DNA of 64,000 bases from Sporomusa ovata DSM 2662 (GTDB taxonomy: Bacteria > Bacillota > Negativicutes > Sporomusales > Sporomusaceae), in NCBI RefSeq assembly GCF_000445445.1, contig NZ_ASXP01000002.1:682001-746000 (forward strand). Direction: 5' to 3'. Shown here one piece after another: positions 45,468-53,068 of the stretch (positions are counted from its first letter, which is position 1; each line of letters starts with the position of its first letter). Under the pieces are notes generated by a model, which saw nothing but the letters and a program-made list of their open reading frames with translations, did no database searches and was not told where the DNA came from. The position numbers and the translations under genes were made by a program.

Positions 45468-45483
45468 TAACGAACGGTCGTTA
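45468..45483. promoter_or_regulatory. TetR-type operator candidate
   Basis: TAACGAACGGTCGTTA is palindromic with 6-base arms and sits just after the -10 box, where a bound repressor would block initiation. Confidence 0.65.
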
Positions 45484-45509
45484 ATATAAAACTTTTTTAG
45501 GAGGCAATT

Positions 45510-46379
45510 ATGAGTAACCGTGATATAAAAGTATCTAAAACTGCACAAGGGACTTGCCTTATGCGGGCAACTTCATATTATGAACAAGGTCCATACTATA
45601 AGAGTGATGATTATATCGCGTCATTATTTTTGCCATTATTTCTTAATGTGATGCTTAAATATGATTTTTTGCGGACTATTTTAAAGAAATCTCTGTTTAA
45701 AGTTCCAGGTATATACGAGTATGTAATTTCACGGACCAAATTTATTGACGAGATAGTGAAGAACTTTGATGAAAATATTGAGCAGGTGCTGATATTTGGG
45801 GCTGGCTTTGATTCCCGTACCATTCGGTTCAAAAATGAGTTAAGAAATGCTAATGTGTTTGAGCTTGATGCTTCGGCAACCCAGCAGGCCAAGTTAAAAA
45901 TATTTATGGAAAAGAAGATCGAAATTCCCGCAAATGTAACGTTTGTTTCGCTTGATTTTACGAAAGAATCTATACTTGAAAAATTAGAAGAAGCCGGATT
46001 CCAGAAAAGCCGGAGATGCCTTTTTTTATTAGAAGGCTTAACATATTATTTAAATCACGAGGCTATTGATAGCGTCTTTAATCTTATGAGCGACTATTCT
46101 GAGAAAAACAGTTTGCTTATTTTTGATTATGCAATTGGGTCCGCCGGTAAAGAAGAACAATTTTGTGGTGATAGTAAAACAAAAAAACAATATCAAGCCC
46201 TTGTCAAGGCAGGCGAGAGGCCAGGGTTTATGGTTGCAGGGCCCATACAAGATTTTTTAGTTAATTATAAATTTGACTTGATCCAGGAATTGACTTCTAA
46301 TCAATTGGCAAATAGATATTTTAATATAGAGGGCTTTGAGTTGGCTGATTTTAGAATCGTACAAGCAATAAAGAAGTAG
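45510..46379 (+). CDS. SAM-dependent methyltransferase, LCM/TIGR00027-like family
   Basis: 289 residues. Typical segments are the N-terminal GTCLMRATSYYEQGPYYKSD, RTKFIDEIVKNF, the SAM loop VLIFGAGFDSRTIRF, VFELDASATQQAK and LFLLEGLTYYL. Such enzymes O-methylate carboxylates or small hydroxylated metabolites; the substrate is unknown. Ribosome site AGGAGG precedes the ATG. It has its own promoter with a TetR-type palindrome, so it is likely induced by the ligand of the neighbouring TetR. Confidence 0.88.
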   Translation: MSNRDIKVSKTAQGTCLMRATSYYEQGPYYKSDDYIASLFLPLFLNVMLKYDFLRTILKKSLFKVPGIYEYVISRTKFIDEIVKNFDENIEQVLIFGAGFDSRTIRFKNELRNANVFELDASATQQAKLKIFMEKKIEIPANVTFVSLDFTKESILEKLEEAGFQKSRRCLFLLEGLTYYLNHEAIDSVFNLMSDYSEKNSLLIFDYAIGSAGKEEQFCGDSKTKKQYQALVKAGERPGFMVAGPIQDFLVNYKFDLIQELTSNQLANRYFNIEGFELADFRIVQAIKK

Positions 46380-46456
46380 AGAAGATAAGAACCCTTAGGG
46401 TGTGCATCAATTTGGTGGTGCTCGTTGGTGTGATACTATTTAACATTTTTTATAAA

Positions 46457-46487
46457 TGAATAGTTTTTGATATAACGGCACATAGTA
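46457..46487 (+). promoter_or_regulatory. Sigma-G-like forespore promoter
   Basis: TGAATA (46457-46462), 18-base spacer, CATAGTA (46481-46487), one base from the sigma-G consensus -10 CATACTA. It precedes the small acid-soluble spore protein gene by 40 bases. Confidence 0.6.
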
Positions 46488-46526
46488 TACAAAGGCTTCT
46501 AAAATCATTGATGGAGGTGGCTGTAT

Positions 46527-46727
46527 ATGGGAAAAGTTATGTCGGAAGAAACAAAGTATAAATTAGCTCATGATCTTGGTTTTGGCGAGAAGGTCGAAGA
46601 CCATGATTGGAGCGATGTTACTACAGGTGAAGTCGGTTCGATGGTACGAGAAGCCATCAAACGAGGGGAACAAGCGATAGCTGAAGAAGGAAAAGCGAAT
46701 GGAGAAATACATCAAAACGCTAAATAA
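46527..46727 (+). CDS. Alpha/beta-type small acid-soluble spore protein
   Basis: 66 residues: SEETKYKLAHDLGFGEKVED and VTTGEVGSMVREAIKRGEQA. The layout (K-A-LG in the first helix; a glycine then a basic helix in the second) fits the divergent alpha/beta SASP group of Clostridia and Negativicutes, which coat spore DNA. GGAGGTGG lies before the ATG, the promoter looks like a sigma-G site, and a strong terminator follows, all consistent with a single-gene forespore transcript. The family call is less certain than the context. Confidence 0.7.
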   Translation: MGKVMSEETKYKLAHDLGFGEKVEDHDWSDVTTGEVGSMVREAIKRGEQAIAEEGKANGEIHQNAK

Positions 46728-46734
46728 ATAAAAA

Positions 46735-46772
46735 AATGATCCGAAGTTTTTATTAAGACTTCGGGTCATTTT
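46735..46772 (+). terminator. Rho-independent terminator after the spore protein gene
   Basis: ATGATCCGAAGT (46735-46746) pairs with ACTTCGGGTCAT (46757-46768) with one wobble, followed by TTTT. Confidence 0.9.
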
Positions 46773-46836
46773 TATGCCAGTAATATTATTATTATACCCT
46801 TCCGGTTAACAGAATGTAAATTTCTAAAAAAACATA

Positions 46837-46865
46837 TTGACAATGAGAATTATTATCATTAAAAT
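46837..46865 (+). promoter_or_regulatory. Fur-box promoter of heme operon A
   Basis: TTGACA (46837-46842), a 17-base spacer, and TAAAAT (46860-46865). The spacer is ATGAGAATTATTATCATTA (46843-46861), a good Fur box, so iron-loaded Fur would cover the promoter. Confidence 0.8.
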
Positions 46866-46924
46866 AAATATCAGAGATGAGCTCCATACATACATAAACT
46901 GCTTCTTCAATAATGAGAAGGAAG

Positions 46925-46985
46925 AGAGCCAAGAGCTCCGTTGCGCAATCTATACGCACGGAGTTTTGTTTTTTTTTTCAGCGGT
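46925..46985 (+). promoter_or_regulatory. Leader hairpin of heme operon A, attenuator-like
   Basis: GAGC-CAAGA-GCTC followed by a stem CTCCGTTGCG/CGCACGGAG and a long T run, in the transcribed leader before the first gene. The same sequence recurs before heme operon B (52964). A full terminator here would have to be relieved for expression. Confidence 0.6.
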
Positions 46986-47038
46986 AAGGACCTGTGTGTG
47001 CCAAAATTGTAGGAAACAAAAGCAAAGGAGTGATTAAC

Positions 47039-48091
47039 ATGATGGCTGGGTACGAAAAGGTAAGAGAACTGCGGGGAGATTTGCCGGCGATACGTTGCAC
47101 CAACTGCAACCGGCTGCTATACCGGGGTGTTGCCCAAACCATTGAAATTAAATGCCCGAAATGCGGTGTGGTGCAGTTGTTTAAAGGCGGGGAGCGCAGG
47201 TGGTCCAAACCGGGCGGGGCTCTGTTCGGCGGAGTGCCGAGGGTGGTAACCGACAGTGCCGGCCGGATGGTGGCGATACCGGGACGACCGGAGCGTGTAA
47301 TCGCATTAAATGCATCGAATTTAGGCCTTTACTATGCCAGCGGCGGGAATGTTGTCGGGAGGGCGTCAACCAACATGCTGCCGCCGGATATGGCGGAACA
47401 GGTCAGGAGCATTCCGACAGTCGGAATGCCCCCCTGTCCGGATGTGGCAAGGATTATTGCGATGAAACCGGATTTGGTGCTGGGGATGCATGCACCCATG
47501 CATCATTCGCTTGCCGCCGTCCTGGAGAAAACCGGAATTCCGGTTTTGCTGCAGGCTTTGGAACACTATACCGATGTTTTAAGAATACTGCGCCTGTACG
47601 GCGAATTGAGCGGCAATCCCGAACGAGCTGCCGGCAAAATTGAAGAGATCGAAACTAGGCGCAGGGAGCTGGTGCGGCAGCATTGGGGGAACCCATCGCC
47701 CAAAGTGCTGATTTTATGGGAAATTGCCGACGGGCTGTATACGGCTCTCTCCCACAGTTTTGTCGGGGATTTGGTGAAACGTTTGGGCGGCGTCAATGTG
47801 GCGGATATAGCCATTGATGAAAATTTGAGTTATGTCCCTTTTCGTCTGGAAGCGTTTGCCTCTTTTCAGCCGGATGTAATTTTACTGGTTAATCATGGTG
47901 TTGAGTCCGTAACCGGAACCCGCTTTTATCAGGAACTGACAGAGCAGCCGGCCTGGCAGCAGCTAAACGCAGTGCGGCAGCAGGCTGTCTACCAATTGCC
48001 GTTCCATTTGTTCGCGGTCAATCCCGGCCCGCAGCTGGGAGATGCGTTGGGTGTTCTGGCTGATTTTCTTTATAAAGGTCATGTTTTATGA
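47039..48091 (+). CDS. Com-like zinc ribbon fused to a heme/siderophore-type substrate-binding protein
   Basis: 350 residues. C20, C23, C39 and C42 (IRCTNCNRLLYRG, IEIKCPKCG) form a zinc ribbon like phage Mu Com. From about residue 65 the protein is a class III substrate-binding protein of the FecB/BtuF type: VIALNASNLGLYYASGG, IAMKPDLVLGMHAP, GDLVKRLGGVNVAD, LPFHLFAVNPGPQLGDAL. It has no signal peptide, unlike its paralogue at 53069. AAAGGAG lies 8 bases before ATG 47039 and no better upstream start exists. The permease gene overlaps its stop. As written the product would stay in the cytoplasm; the fusion may come from a deletion between a com-like gene and the binding-protein gene. Confidence 0.85.
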   Translation: MMAGYEKVRELRGDLPAIRCTNCNRLLYRGVAQTIEIKCPKCGVVQLFKGGERRWSKPGGALFGGVPRVVTDSAGRMVAIPGRPERVIALNASNLGLYYASGGNVVGRASTNMLPPDMAEQVRSIPTVGMPPCPDVARIIAMKPDLVLGMHAPMHHSLAAVLEKTGIPVLLQALEHYTDVLRILRLYGELSGNPERAAGKIEEIETRRRELVRQHWGNPSPKVLILWEIADGLYTALSHSFVGDLVKRLGGVNVADIAIDENLSYVPFRLEAFASFQPDVILLVNHGVESVTGTRFYQELTEQPAWQQLNAVRQQAVYQLPFHLFAVNPGPQLGDALGVLADFLYKGHVL

Positions 48092-49101
48092 ATATGGTAA
48101 GGTATGTAGAGCAAGATCCGCACGCTATGCTGCGCAATGGGATCGGCCTGGCGGCTCTGGTGATTTTACTGCTGGCCCTCGCTGCCGGGGTATTGCTCGG
48201 CGCAGTTCCGGTCAGCCTGCAGGAAATCACGCAGTCGCTGCTTGGCGATACTTCAGGAGACGCGTATCAAATAATTTATAATATCCGTCTGCCGCGCGTT
48301 TTTACCGGCGCCTTGGTAGGGATGAACCTGGCTTTGGCAGGCTGCGTCCTGCAAGGGGTATTGTGCAATCCGCTGGCTGATCCCGGTATCATCGGTGTGT
48401 CGGCCGGCGCCGGTCTTGCCGCTATGCTGGTAATGATTCTTTGGCCGGAACTGACGGCGATTGTGCCGCTGGCTGCATTTTTTGGCGCGCTGGCTGCGCT
48501 GGCTATGGTGATTGCTCTGGCCTGGAATAAGGGCGTTCAGCCCTTGCCTATGGTTCTGGCCGGTGTGGCTGTGGCCGCACTCTTAGGTGGCGGGATGAGC
48601 ATTTTAATGATTTTTTACTCGGATAAGCTGCAGGGAACGGTAAACTGGATGGCCGGCAGTCTGCAGGGCAAAAGCTGGGATCATATTCGGCTGATATTGC
48701 CGTACAGTCTGCTTGGTGTGCTGGGGGTTGTTTTTTCCTCACGGTACTTAAATTTGCTGCAGCTTGGCGATGAAGTGGCGAAAAGCCTGGGGGCGCGGGT
48801 ACAGGTGGTCCGGTTTGGCCTGATTATCCTGGCGGCGCTGCTGGCGGCTTCGGCTGTGAGCGTAGTCGGATTGCTGGGGTTTGTGGGTTTAATTGTGCCG
48901 CATATTACGCGGATGCTGATAGGATCTGATTTTGAGTATCTGATGCCCTGCTCGGCCCTGTTTGGGGCGGTTACGGTGGTAGCGGCCGATTTGGCGGCGC
49001 GTACGGTTTTTAGGCCTGTGGAAATTCCGGTTGGTATTTTCATGGCGTTTCTGGGAACGCCTTTCTTTATCTATTTACTGCGGAAGGGGATGAAAAGATG
49101 A
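48088..49101 (+). CDS. FecCD-family permease, heme/iron-complex importer
   Basis: 337 residues with about nine to ten helices and the FecCD signatures YNIRLPRVFTGALVGMNLAL, GVLCNPLADPGIIGVSAGAG and GFVGLIVPHITRMLIG. It forms the membrane channel, as a dimer, of the importer with the neighbouring ATPase. It overlaps the upstream binding-protein gene and the downstream ATPase gene by 4 bases each (ATGA). Heme as substrate follows from the heme-degrading enzyme downstream and the TonB receptor; a siderophore or cobalamin is possible. Confidence 0.92.
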   Translation: MNMVRYVEQDPHAMLRNGIGLAALVILLLALAAGVLLGAVPVSLQEITQSLLGDTSGDAYQIIYNIRLPRVFTGALVGMNLALAGCVLQGVLCNPLADPGIIGVSAGAGLAAMLVMILWPELTAIVPLAAFFGALAALAMVIALAWNKGVQPLPMVLAGVAVAALLGGGMSILMIFYSDKLQGTVNWMAGSLQGKSWDHIRLILPYSLLGVLGVVFSSRYLNLLQLGDEVAKSLGARVQVVRFGLIILAALLAASAVSVVGLLGFVGLIVPHITRMLIGSDFEYLMPCSALFGAVTVVAADLAARTVFRPVEIPVGIFMAFLGTPFFIYLLRKGMKR

Positions 49102-49904
49102 ACTGCACCATTGAGGCCAGGAAGCTGGTGCTGGGGTATAGCGGCAAAATAATTTCCACCTGCCTGGATATAGTCATAAGCGAACCGGAAATTGTGGCCA
49201 TAATCGGGCCGAACGGCTCAGGAAAATCCACCTTTCTTAAAGCGCTCAGTCGGCTGTTGCCGCCGGAGGCGGGCAGTGTATTATTAAATGGCACGGATAT
49301 TCACCAACTATCGCCAAAAAAAGTAGCCCGGTTGCTGGCGGTATTACCCCAGTCGGCACAGGCGCCGGGAGATATGCTGGTGCGTGATCTCGTTGCCAAC
49401 GGGCGTGCCCCCTATATCGGCCTGTTTGGTCATCTGTCGGCGGATGATCAGGCAGCGGTTCAGTCGGCGGCGACAGCTACCGGGATTGCGGACTTATTAT
49501 TCCGCCGGTTGGACACTTTGTCGGGTGGTGAACGGCAGCGGGTGTGGCTGGCGATGGCGCTGGCCCAGCAACCCAAAATACTGATGCTCGATGAGCCGAC
49601 TACCTATCTGGATGTCCATCACCAATTGGAATTTATGAAATTGGTCAATTCGTTGCACCGGGAGCGAAAGTTAACGGTAGTTATGGTACTCCATGATTTG
49701 AATCATGCCGCCCGCTTCAGTCATCGCATTATCGCAATGAAAAAAGGCGAAATCTTTGCCGACGGGAAAGCCGGGGACGTGCTGACGGTGCCCAACCTCC
49801 GTTCTTTATACGGCGTGGAAGCCACGGTGGTAACGATGGAGCAGGGAGGTTTCGAGCATCTTGTCTGCCTCCCGCATGACATTTGCAGCAGCTATGGAGC
49901 ATAA
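49098..49904 (+). CDS. FecE-type ABC transporter ATPase
   Basis: 268 residues with Walker A GPNGSGKST, signature LSGGERQRVWLAMALAQQ, Walker B ILMLDEPTTYLD and the switch histidine VLHDLNHAARFSH, all as in FecE/BtuD/HmuV importers. It drives the FecCD permease encoded just before it. The end overlaps the start of a second, decayed ABC ATPase gene. Confidence 0.93.
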   Translation: MNCTIEARKLVLGYSGKIISTCLDIVISEPEIVAIIGPNGSGKSTFLKALSRLLPPEAGSVLLNGTDIHQLSPKKVARLLAVLPQSAQAPGDMLVRDLVANGRAPYIGLFGHLSADDQAAVQSAATATGIADLLFRRLDTLSGGERQRVWLAMALAQQPKILMLDEPTTYLDVHHQLEFMKLVNSLHRERKLTVVMVLHDLNHAARFSHRIIAMKKGEIFADGKAGDVLTVPNLRSLYGVEATVVTMEQGGFEHLVCLPHDICSSYGA

Positions 49905-50642
49905 TGCAGCGATTACCCTGGAGAAAATTTCAAAAATCTATCAGGGAAAACAGGTCTTGGATGGGGTGTCGGTAACGGTTAAGGCTGGTGAGGTTTTTGG
50001 ACTGGTGGGGCCGAATGGCGCCGGTAAAACGACGTTAATGAAAATTATTGCCGGTCTGAGCCGGCCTGACAGCGGTCCGATTACCATCTTCGGTCGGGAC
50101 GGTCTTGGCGGGAGAGCGGCTGTCAAACACCGGATCGGCTGGGTGCCGCAGGAGAACAATCTGGAGCGGGAACTCTCGGTCCACGAAGCGCTGCTCTTAT
50201 ATGCTTTGCTGTTTGGTATTCCATCCGCCCGTCTGAAGGTAAAACAGATCATAGCGGAATTTAATCTGGAGGAGATCAGCGGGCGGAATATCGGCATGCT
50301 CTCGGGCGGAATGGCGAGACGGGTGCTGATTGCGCGGGCGGTGCTGCCTGAGCCGCAACTGCTGCTCTTGGATGAACCGTCGGTGGGGTTGATCCGGATG
50401 TGCGCCAGGACATTTGGCAGGTGATCCGTGTATTGGCGGACAAAGGAAAAACCATATTCCTAACCACGCATTATATGGATGAAGCGGAACAGCTTTGCGA
50501 CCGGCTGGCCCTCCTTCAAGGCAGGCTGGATTCTGGTGACGGGAACGCCGGCGGAAATTAAAAGTATGACGGCAAGGGAAGGCGATTTGCCGGGTACCCT
50601 GGAAGATGCCTTTTTACTTTTAATCCGGAGAGGGGCGGAATA
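49894..50642 (+). pseudogene. ABC-2-type exporter ATPase with two frameshifts
   Basis: Starts MEHNAAITLEKISKIYQGK with Walker A GPNGAGKTT and signature LSGGMARRVLIARA. At about 50392 the frame shifts: LLLLDEPSVGL should continue DPDVRQDIWQVIRVLADKGK, present in another frame. Near 50520 it shifts again to ILVTGTPAEIKSMTAREGDL and ends at 50640-50642. Both lesions are single-base. This would have been the ATPase of an export system, now dead, inside the heme operon. Confidence 0.85.
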
Positions 50643-50878
50643 ATGGGATGTTTTATTGTCTACTGCCGGGAATTGTTGTTGATGCAAAAGAAAATGGGAA
50701 AATTGGGGTATGTCTTTTCCACGGTTTTGTCGCTGTGTTGCCGTTAAGTCTGGTGAACGGGTTATTGCGGCTGCCGGCCTGGGGGGAGGAGGCGTTAGTC
50801 AAAGCTGCCGTTTTAGTGCTGATTAGCTGCCTGATGCTGTGGCTGGGAGTAAGAAAGCTGGCCGCGTATAATGAATAG
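50643..50878 (+). pseudogene. ABC-2 permease remnant with internal deletion
   Basis: The N-terminal piece GCFIVYCRELLLMQKKMGKL then GYVFSTVLS is joined, out of frame, to a C-terminal piece VNGLLRLPAWGEEALVKAAV then LVLISCLMLWLGVRKLAAYN. Some 200 residues of a typical permease are missing. With the broken ATPase before it, it shows that a two-gene exporter was lost from this operon. Confidence 0.75.
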
Positions 50879-50921
50879 TAATCCACGCGGGTAATCGAAA
50901 AAACGTTGAGGAGAGATTGTT

Positions 50922-51443
50922 ATGAAAACACTTATTGTTTATTCAAGTCTGACGGGAAATACCCGGAAAGTGGCGGAAGCGGTACAAGAGGTTTTTGGCA
51001 AGGAAGCCTACATTTTCCCGGTAGAGGAGAAGCCGCCGGCAGACGGCTACGATTTGGTTGCCGTAGGTTTTTGGGTGGACCGGGGCACGGCGGATAAAAA
51101 AGCGCAGGAGTACATTACCGGTCTCTGCAATCAGAAGGTAGCCCTGTTCGCAACCCTTGGGGCGTACCCGGATTCGGAGCATGCCCGGCAGAGCATGGCC
51201 AATGCCGTCGCGCTTATAGATGACAGCAATCAGTTTATTGGTAGTTTTATCTGTCAGGGAAAAATTGACCCAAAGCTGGTGGAACAGTTTAAAAAGCTGC
51301 CGGAAAGTCACCCGCACGCTATGAATCCGGAACGCGCCGCCCGGCATCAGGAAGCGGCTAAGCACCCGGATGAAAACGATCTGGCCAACGCCAAAAGGGT
51401 ATTTGCCGAATTCAGGCAGAATTTGCACACAGGTGGCCTATGA
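50922..51443 (+). CDS. Flavodoxin, BilS/HmuF-like
   Basis: 173 residues. The FMN phosphate loop is SSLTGNTRKVAEAV; later come VGFWVDRGTADKKAQEYI, LFATLGAYPDSEHA, the tail ESHPHAMNPERAARHQEAAK. Such flavodoxins lie next to anaerobic tetrapyrrole-cleaving enzymes and supply electrons. Here it overlaps the ChuW/HutW-like gene by 4 bases, so it is likely the electron donor of that radical SAM enzyme. The ribosome site is GAGGAGAG. Confidence 0.85.
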   Translation: MKTLIVYSSLTGNTRKVAEAVQEVFGKEAYIFPVEEKPPADGYDLVAVGFWVDRGTADKKAQEYITGLCNQKVALFATLGAYPDSEHARQSMANAVALIDDSNQFIGSFICQGKIDPKLVEQFKKLPESHPHAMNPERAARHQEAAKHPDENDLANAKRVFAEFRQNLHTGGL

Positions 51444-52870
51444 GAAAGGCGCTCTATACCGGCCAGGGCAGAGGCGGCAGTTTACAGGCCATACTTGCTG
51501 CTATGGAACCGGAGTTGTATTCGCTGGTAGTTGGCTGCCAGACCGATCAGCCGCTCTACGAGGCGTTTCCGGCCAAACGTGTTCTCCACGGTGATATCCG
51601 GGGCGCCATGCTGCCAAAGGGGGAGTGGGTTCGCCGCTGGCAGTCGGTTTTACAACAGCCGGGGCTCAATGAAAAACGCGCAGCCTATATTCATATCCCT
51701 TTTTGCCAAAGTAAATGCCTGTATTGCGGTTTCTTTCAAAATTATAGCCAACTGGAACTGGAGAATGCCTATATTGACCGGCTGATTGCCGAGCTCAAGC
51801 TGGGTGCTGGCAGTCCATACCTGTCAGTCCCGGTTAATGCTGTATTTATCGGCGGGGGGACACCCAGTTCTCTTTCACCGGCTAACGCCGGTCGGCTGCT
51901 AAAGGCCATTCGTACCTACTTGCCGCTAACTAATGACTGTGAACTGACCTGGGAAAGCCGGGTCCATGACCTGGTGCCGGCTAAGATGGAGAACTGGCTG
52001 GAAAATGGCGTCAACCGGGTATCGATTGGCGTACAGTCTTTTAATACCAAAGTGCGGCAGGCCGCCGGCCGCCTGGATAACCGGGAAGCCATACTGGAGC
52101 GGTTAGCGGCTTTATCAGGCTATAATCAGGCAACTGTAATCATTGATTTGATTTACGGGCTGCCGTACCAGACGCACCAGGTGTGGCTGGACGATATTGC
52201 GCTCTTAAAAACGGCGGCGGTGGACGGCTGGGATCTGTATCAACTGAATGTTTACGAAAACAGTGCGCTAAAGAAAGAAATGGATGCCGGGCGATTGCCC
52301 GCCGCAGCCAATGTCCGGGAAAAGGCGGAACTGTTTGCTGCGGCTCACCACGTACTGTCGGGGTGGCCTGTTGCTCAAATCAGCGTTTGTCACTGGGCAA
52401 AAACCAGCCGTGAGCGAAACATGTACAATATCATGGCCCAGCAAGGCCATACCATGCTCCCCTTTGGCGCCGGGGCGGGAGGGAAAGCCGGTGATTTTTC
52501 GATCATGCAGGAACAGGATATAAAACGGTATATGCAGCGCATCGACAGCGGGGAAAAACCCATTATTATGATGACGGCATCGCCGGCGTCGGCCAATTTG
52601 CATGATGCGGTTAAGAATCAAATTAAACTCGGTTATCTTGATATTAACCAGCTTGCGGCTGAATTTGATCCCCGCATCGGCGAACTGGAGGCGCTGCTGG
52701 CCTTGTGGGAGAAGAACGGTTTGGTAACCTGGGAAAGCAGAATTGTCCGCCTGACGGTTGCCGGACAATTCTGGTATGTGAATCTAATGCAATCTGTACT
52801 GGAATGTATCAATGCCCTCTTGCATGGCGCCTGGTCCTGGGAGATGCAACAAGGAGTGGTTCCGGGATAA
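51440..52870 (+). CDS. hutW: Radical SAM anaerobic heme-degrading enzyme (ChuW/HutW family)
   Basis: 476 residues. C89, C93 and C96 in CQSKCLYC bind the 4Fe-4S cluster. The preceding AAYIHIPF and the following IGGGTPSSLS, SIGVQSFN and DLIYGLPYQT are HemN-like. The family-specific N-terminus is LYEAFPAKRVLHGDIRG. In ChuW of E. coli O157 the enzyme methylates and opens heme without oxygen, releasing iron and a linear tetrapyrrole. It is the last gene of operon A. A Fur box for operon B begins 27 bases after its stop. Confidence 0.9.
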   Translation: MRKALYTGQGRGGSLQAILAAMEPELYSLVVGCQTDQPLYEAFPAKRVLHGDIRGAMLPKGEWVRRWQSVLQQPGLNEKRAAYIHIPFCQSKCLYCGFFQNYSQLELENAYIDRLIAELKLGAGSPYLSVPVNAVFIGGGTPSSLSPANAGRLLKAIRTYLPLTNDCELTWESRVHDLVPAKMENWLENGVNRVSIGVQSFNTKVRQAAGRLDNREAILERLAALSGYNQATVIIDLIYGLPYQTHQVWLDDIALLKTAAVDGWDLYQLNVYENSALKKEMDAGRLPAAANVREKAELFAAAHHVLSGWPVAQISVCHWAKTSRERNMYNIMAQQGHTMLPFGAGAGGKAGDFSIMQEQDIKRYMQRIDSGEKPIIMMTASPASANLHDAVKNQIKLGYLDINQLAAEFDPRIGELEALLALWEKNGLVTWESRIVRLTVAGQFWYVNLMQSVLECINALLHGAWSWEMQQGVVPG

Positions 52871-52894
52871 AGGCAGGAAATAATAATTAACTAA

Positions 52895-52924
52895 TTGATA
52901 ATGATTATCATTATTATATATACT
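52895..52924 (+). promoter_or_regulatory. Fur-box promoter of heme operon B
   Basis: TTGATA (52895-52900) and TATACT (52919-52924) are 18 bases apart. The Fur box GATAATGATTATCATTA (52897-52913) overlaps the -35 and the spacer. Confidence 0.8.
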
Positions 52925-52963
52925 AAATAATGAAAACGGCACTGATCAGATAATTGCACATTA

Positions 52964-53015
52964 AGAGAGAGCCTAGAGCTCCGTTGCTAGCAAGTGAAGC
53001 ACGGGGTTTTTGTAT
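52964..53015 (+). promoter_or_regulatory. Leader hairpin of heme operon B
   Basis: AAGAGAGAGCCTAGAGCTCC then GTTGC-N-GCACGGGGTTTTTG, closely matching the leader at 46925. GAGC/GCTC and CCGTTGC/GCACGG stems are kept while the loop differs, which supports conservation as RNA. Confidence 0.6.
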
Positions 53016-53068
53016 TTTCTCGGGGTAGCCGCTATTGTAAAAACGGGCTGAGTAAGGAGGTGTTGCGG

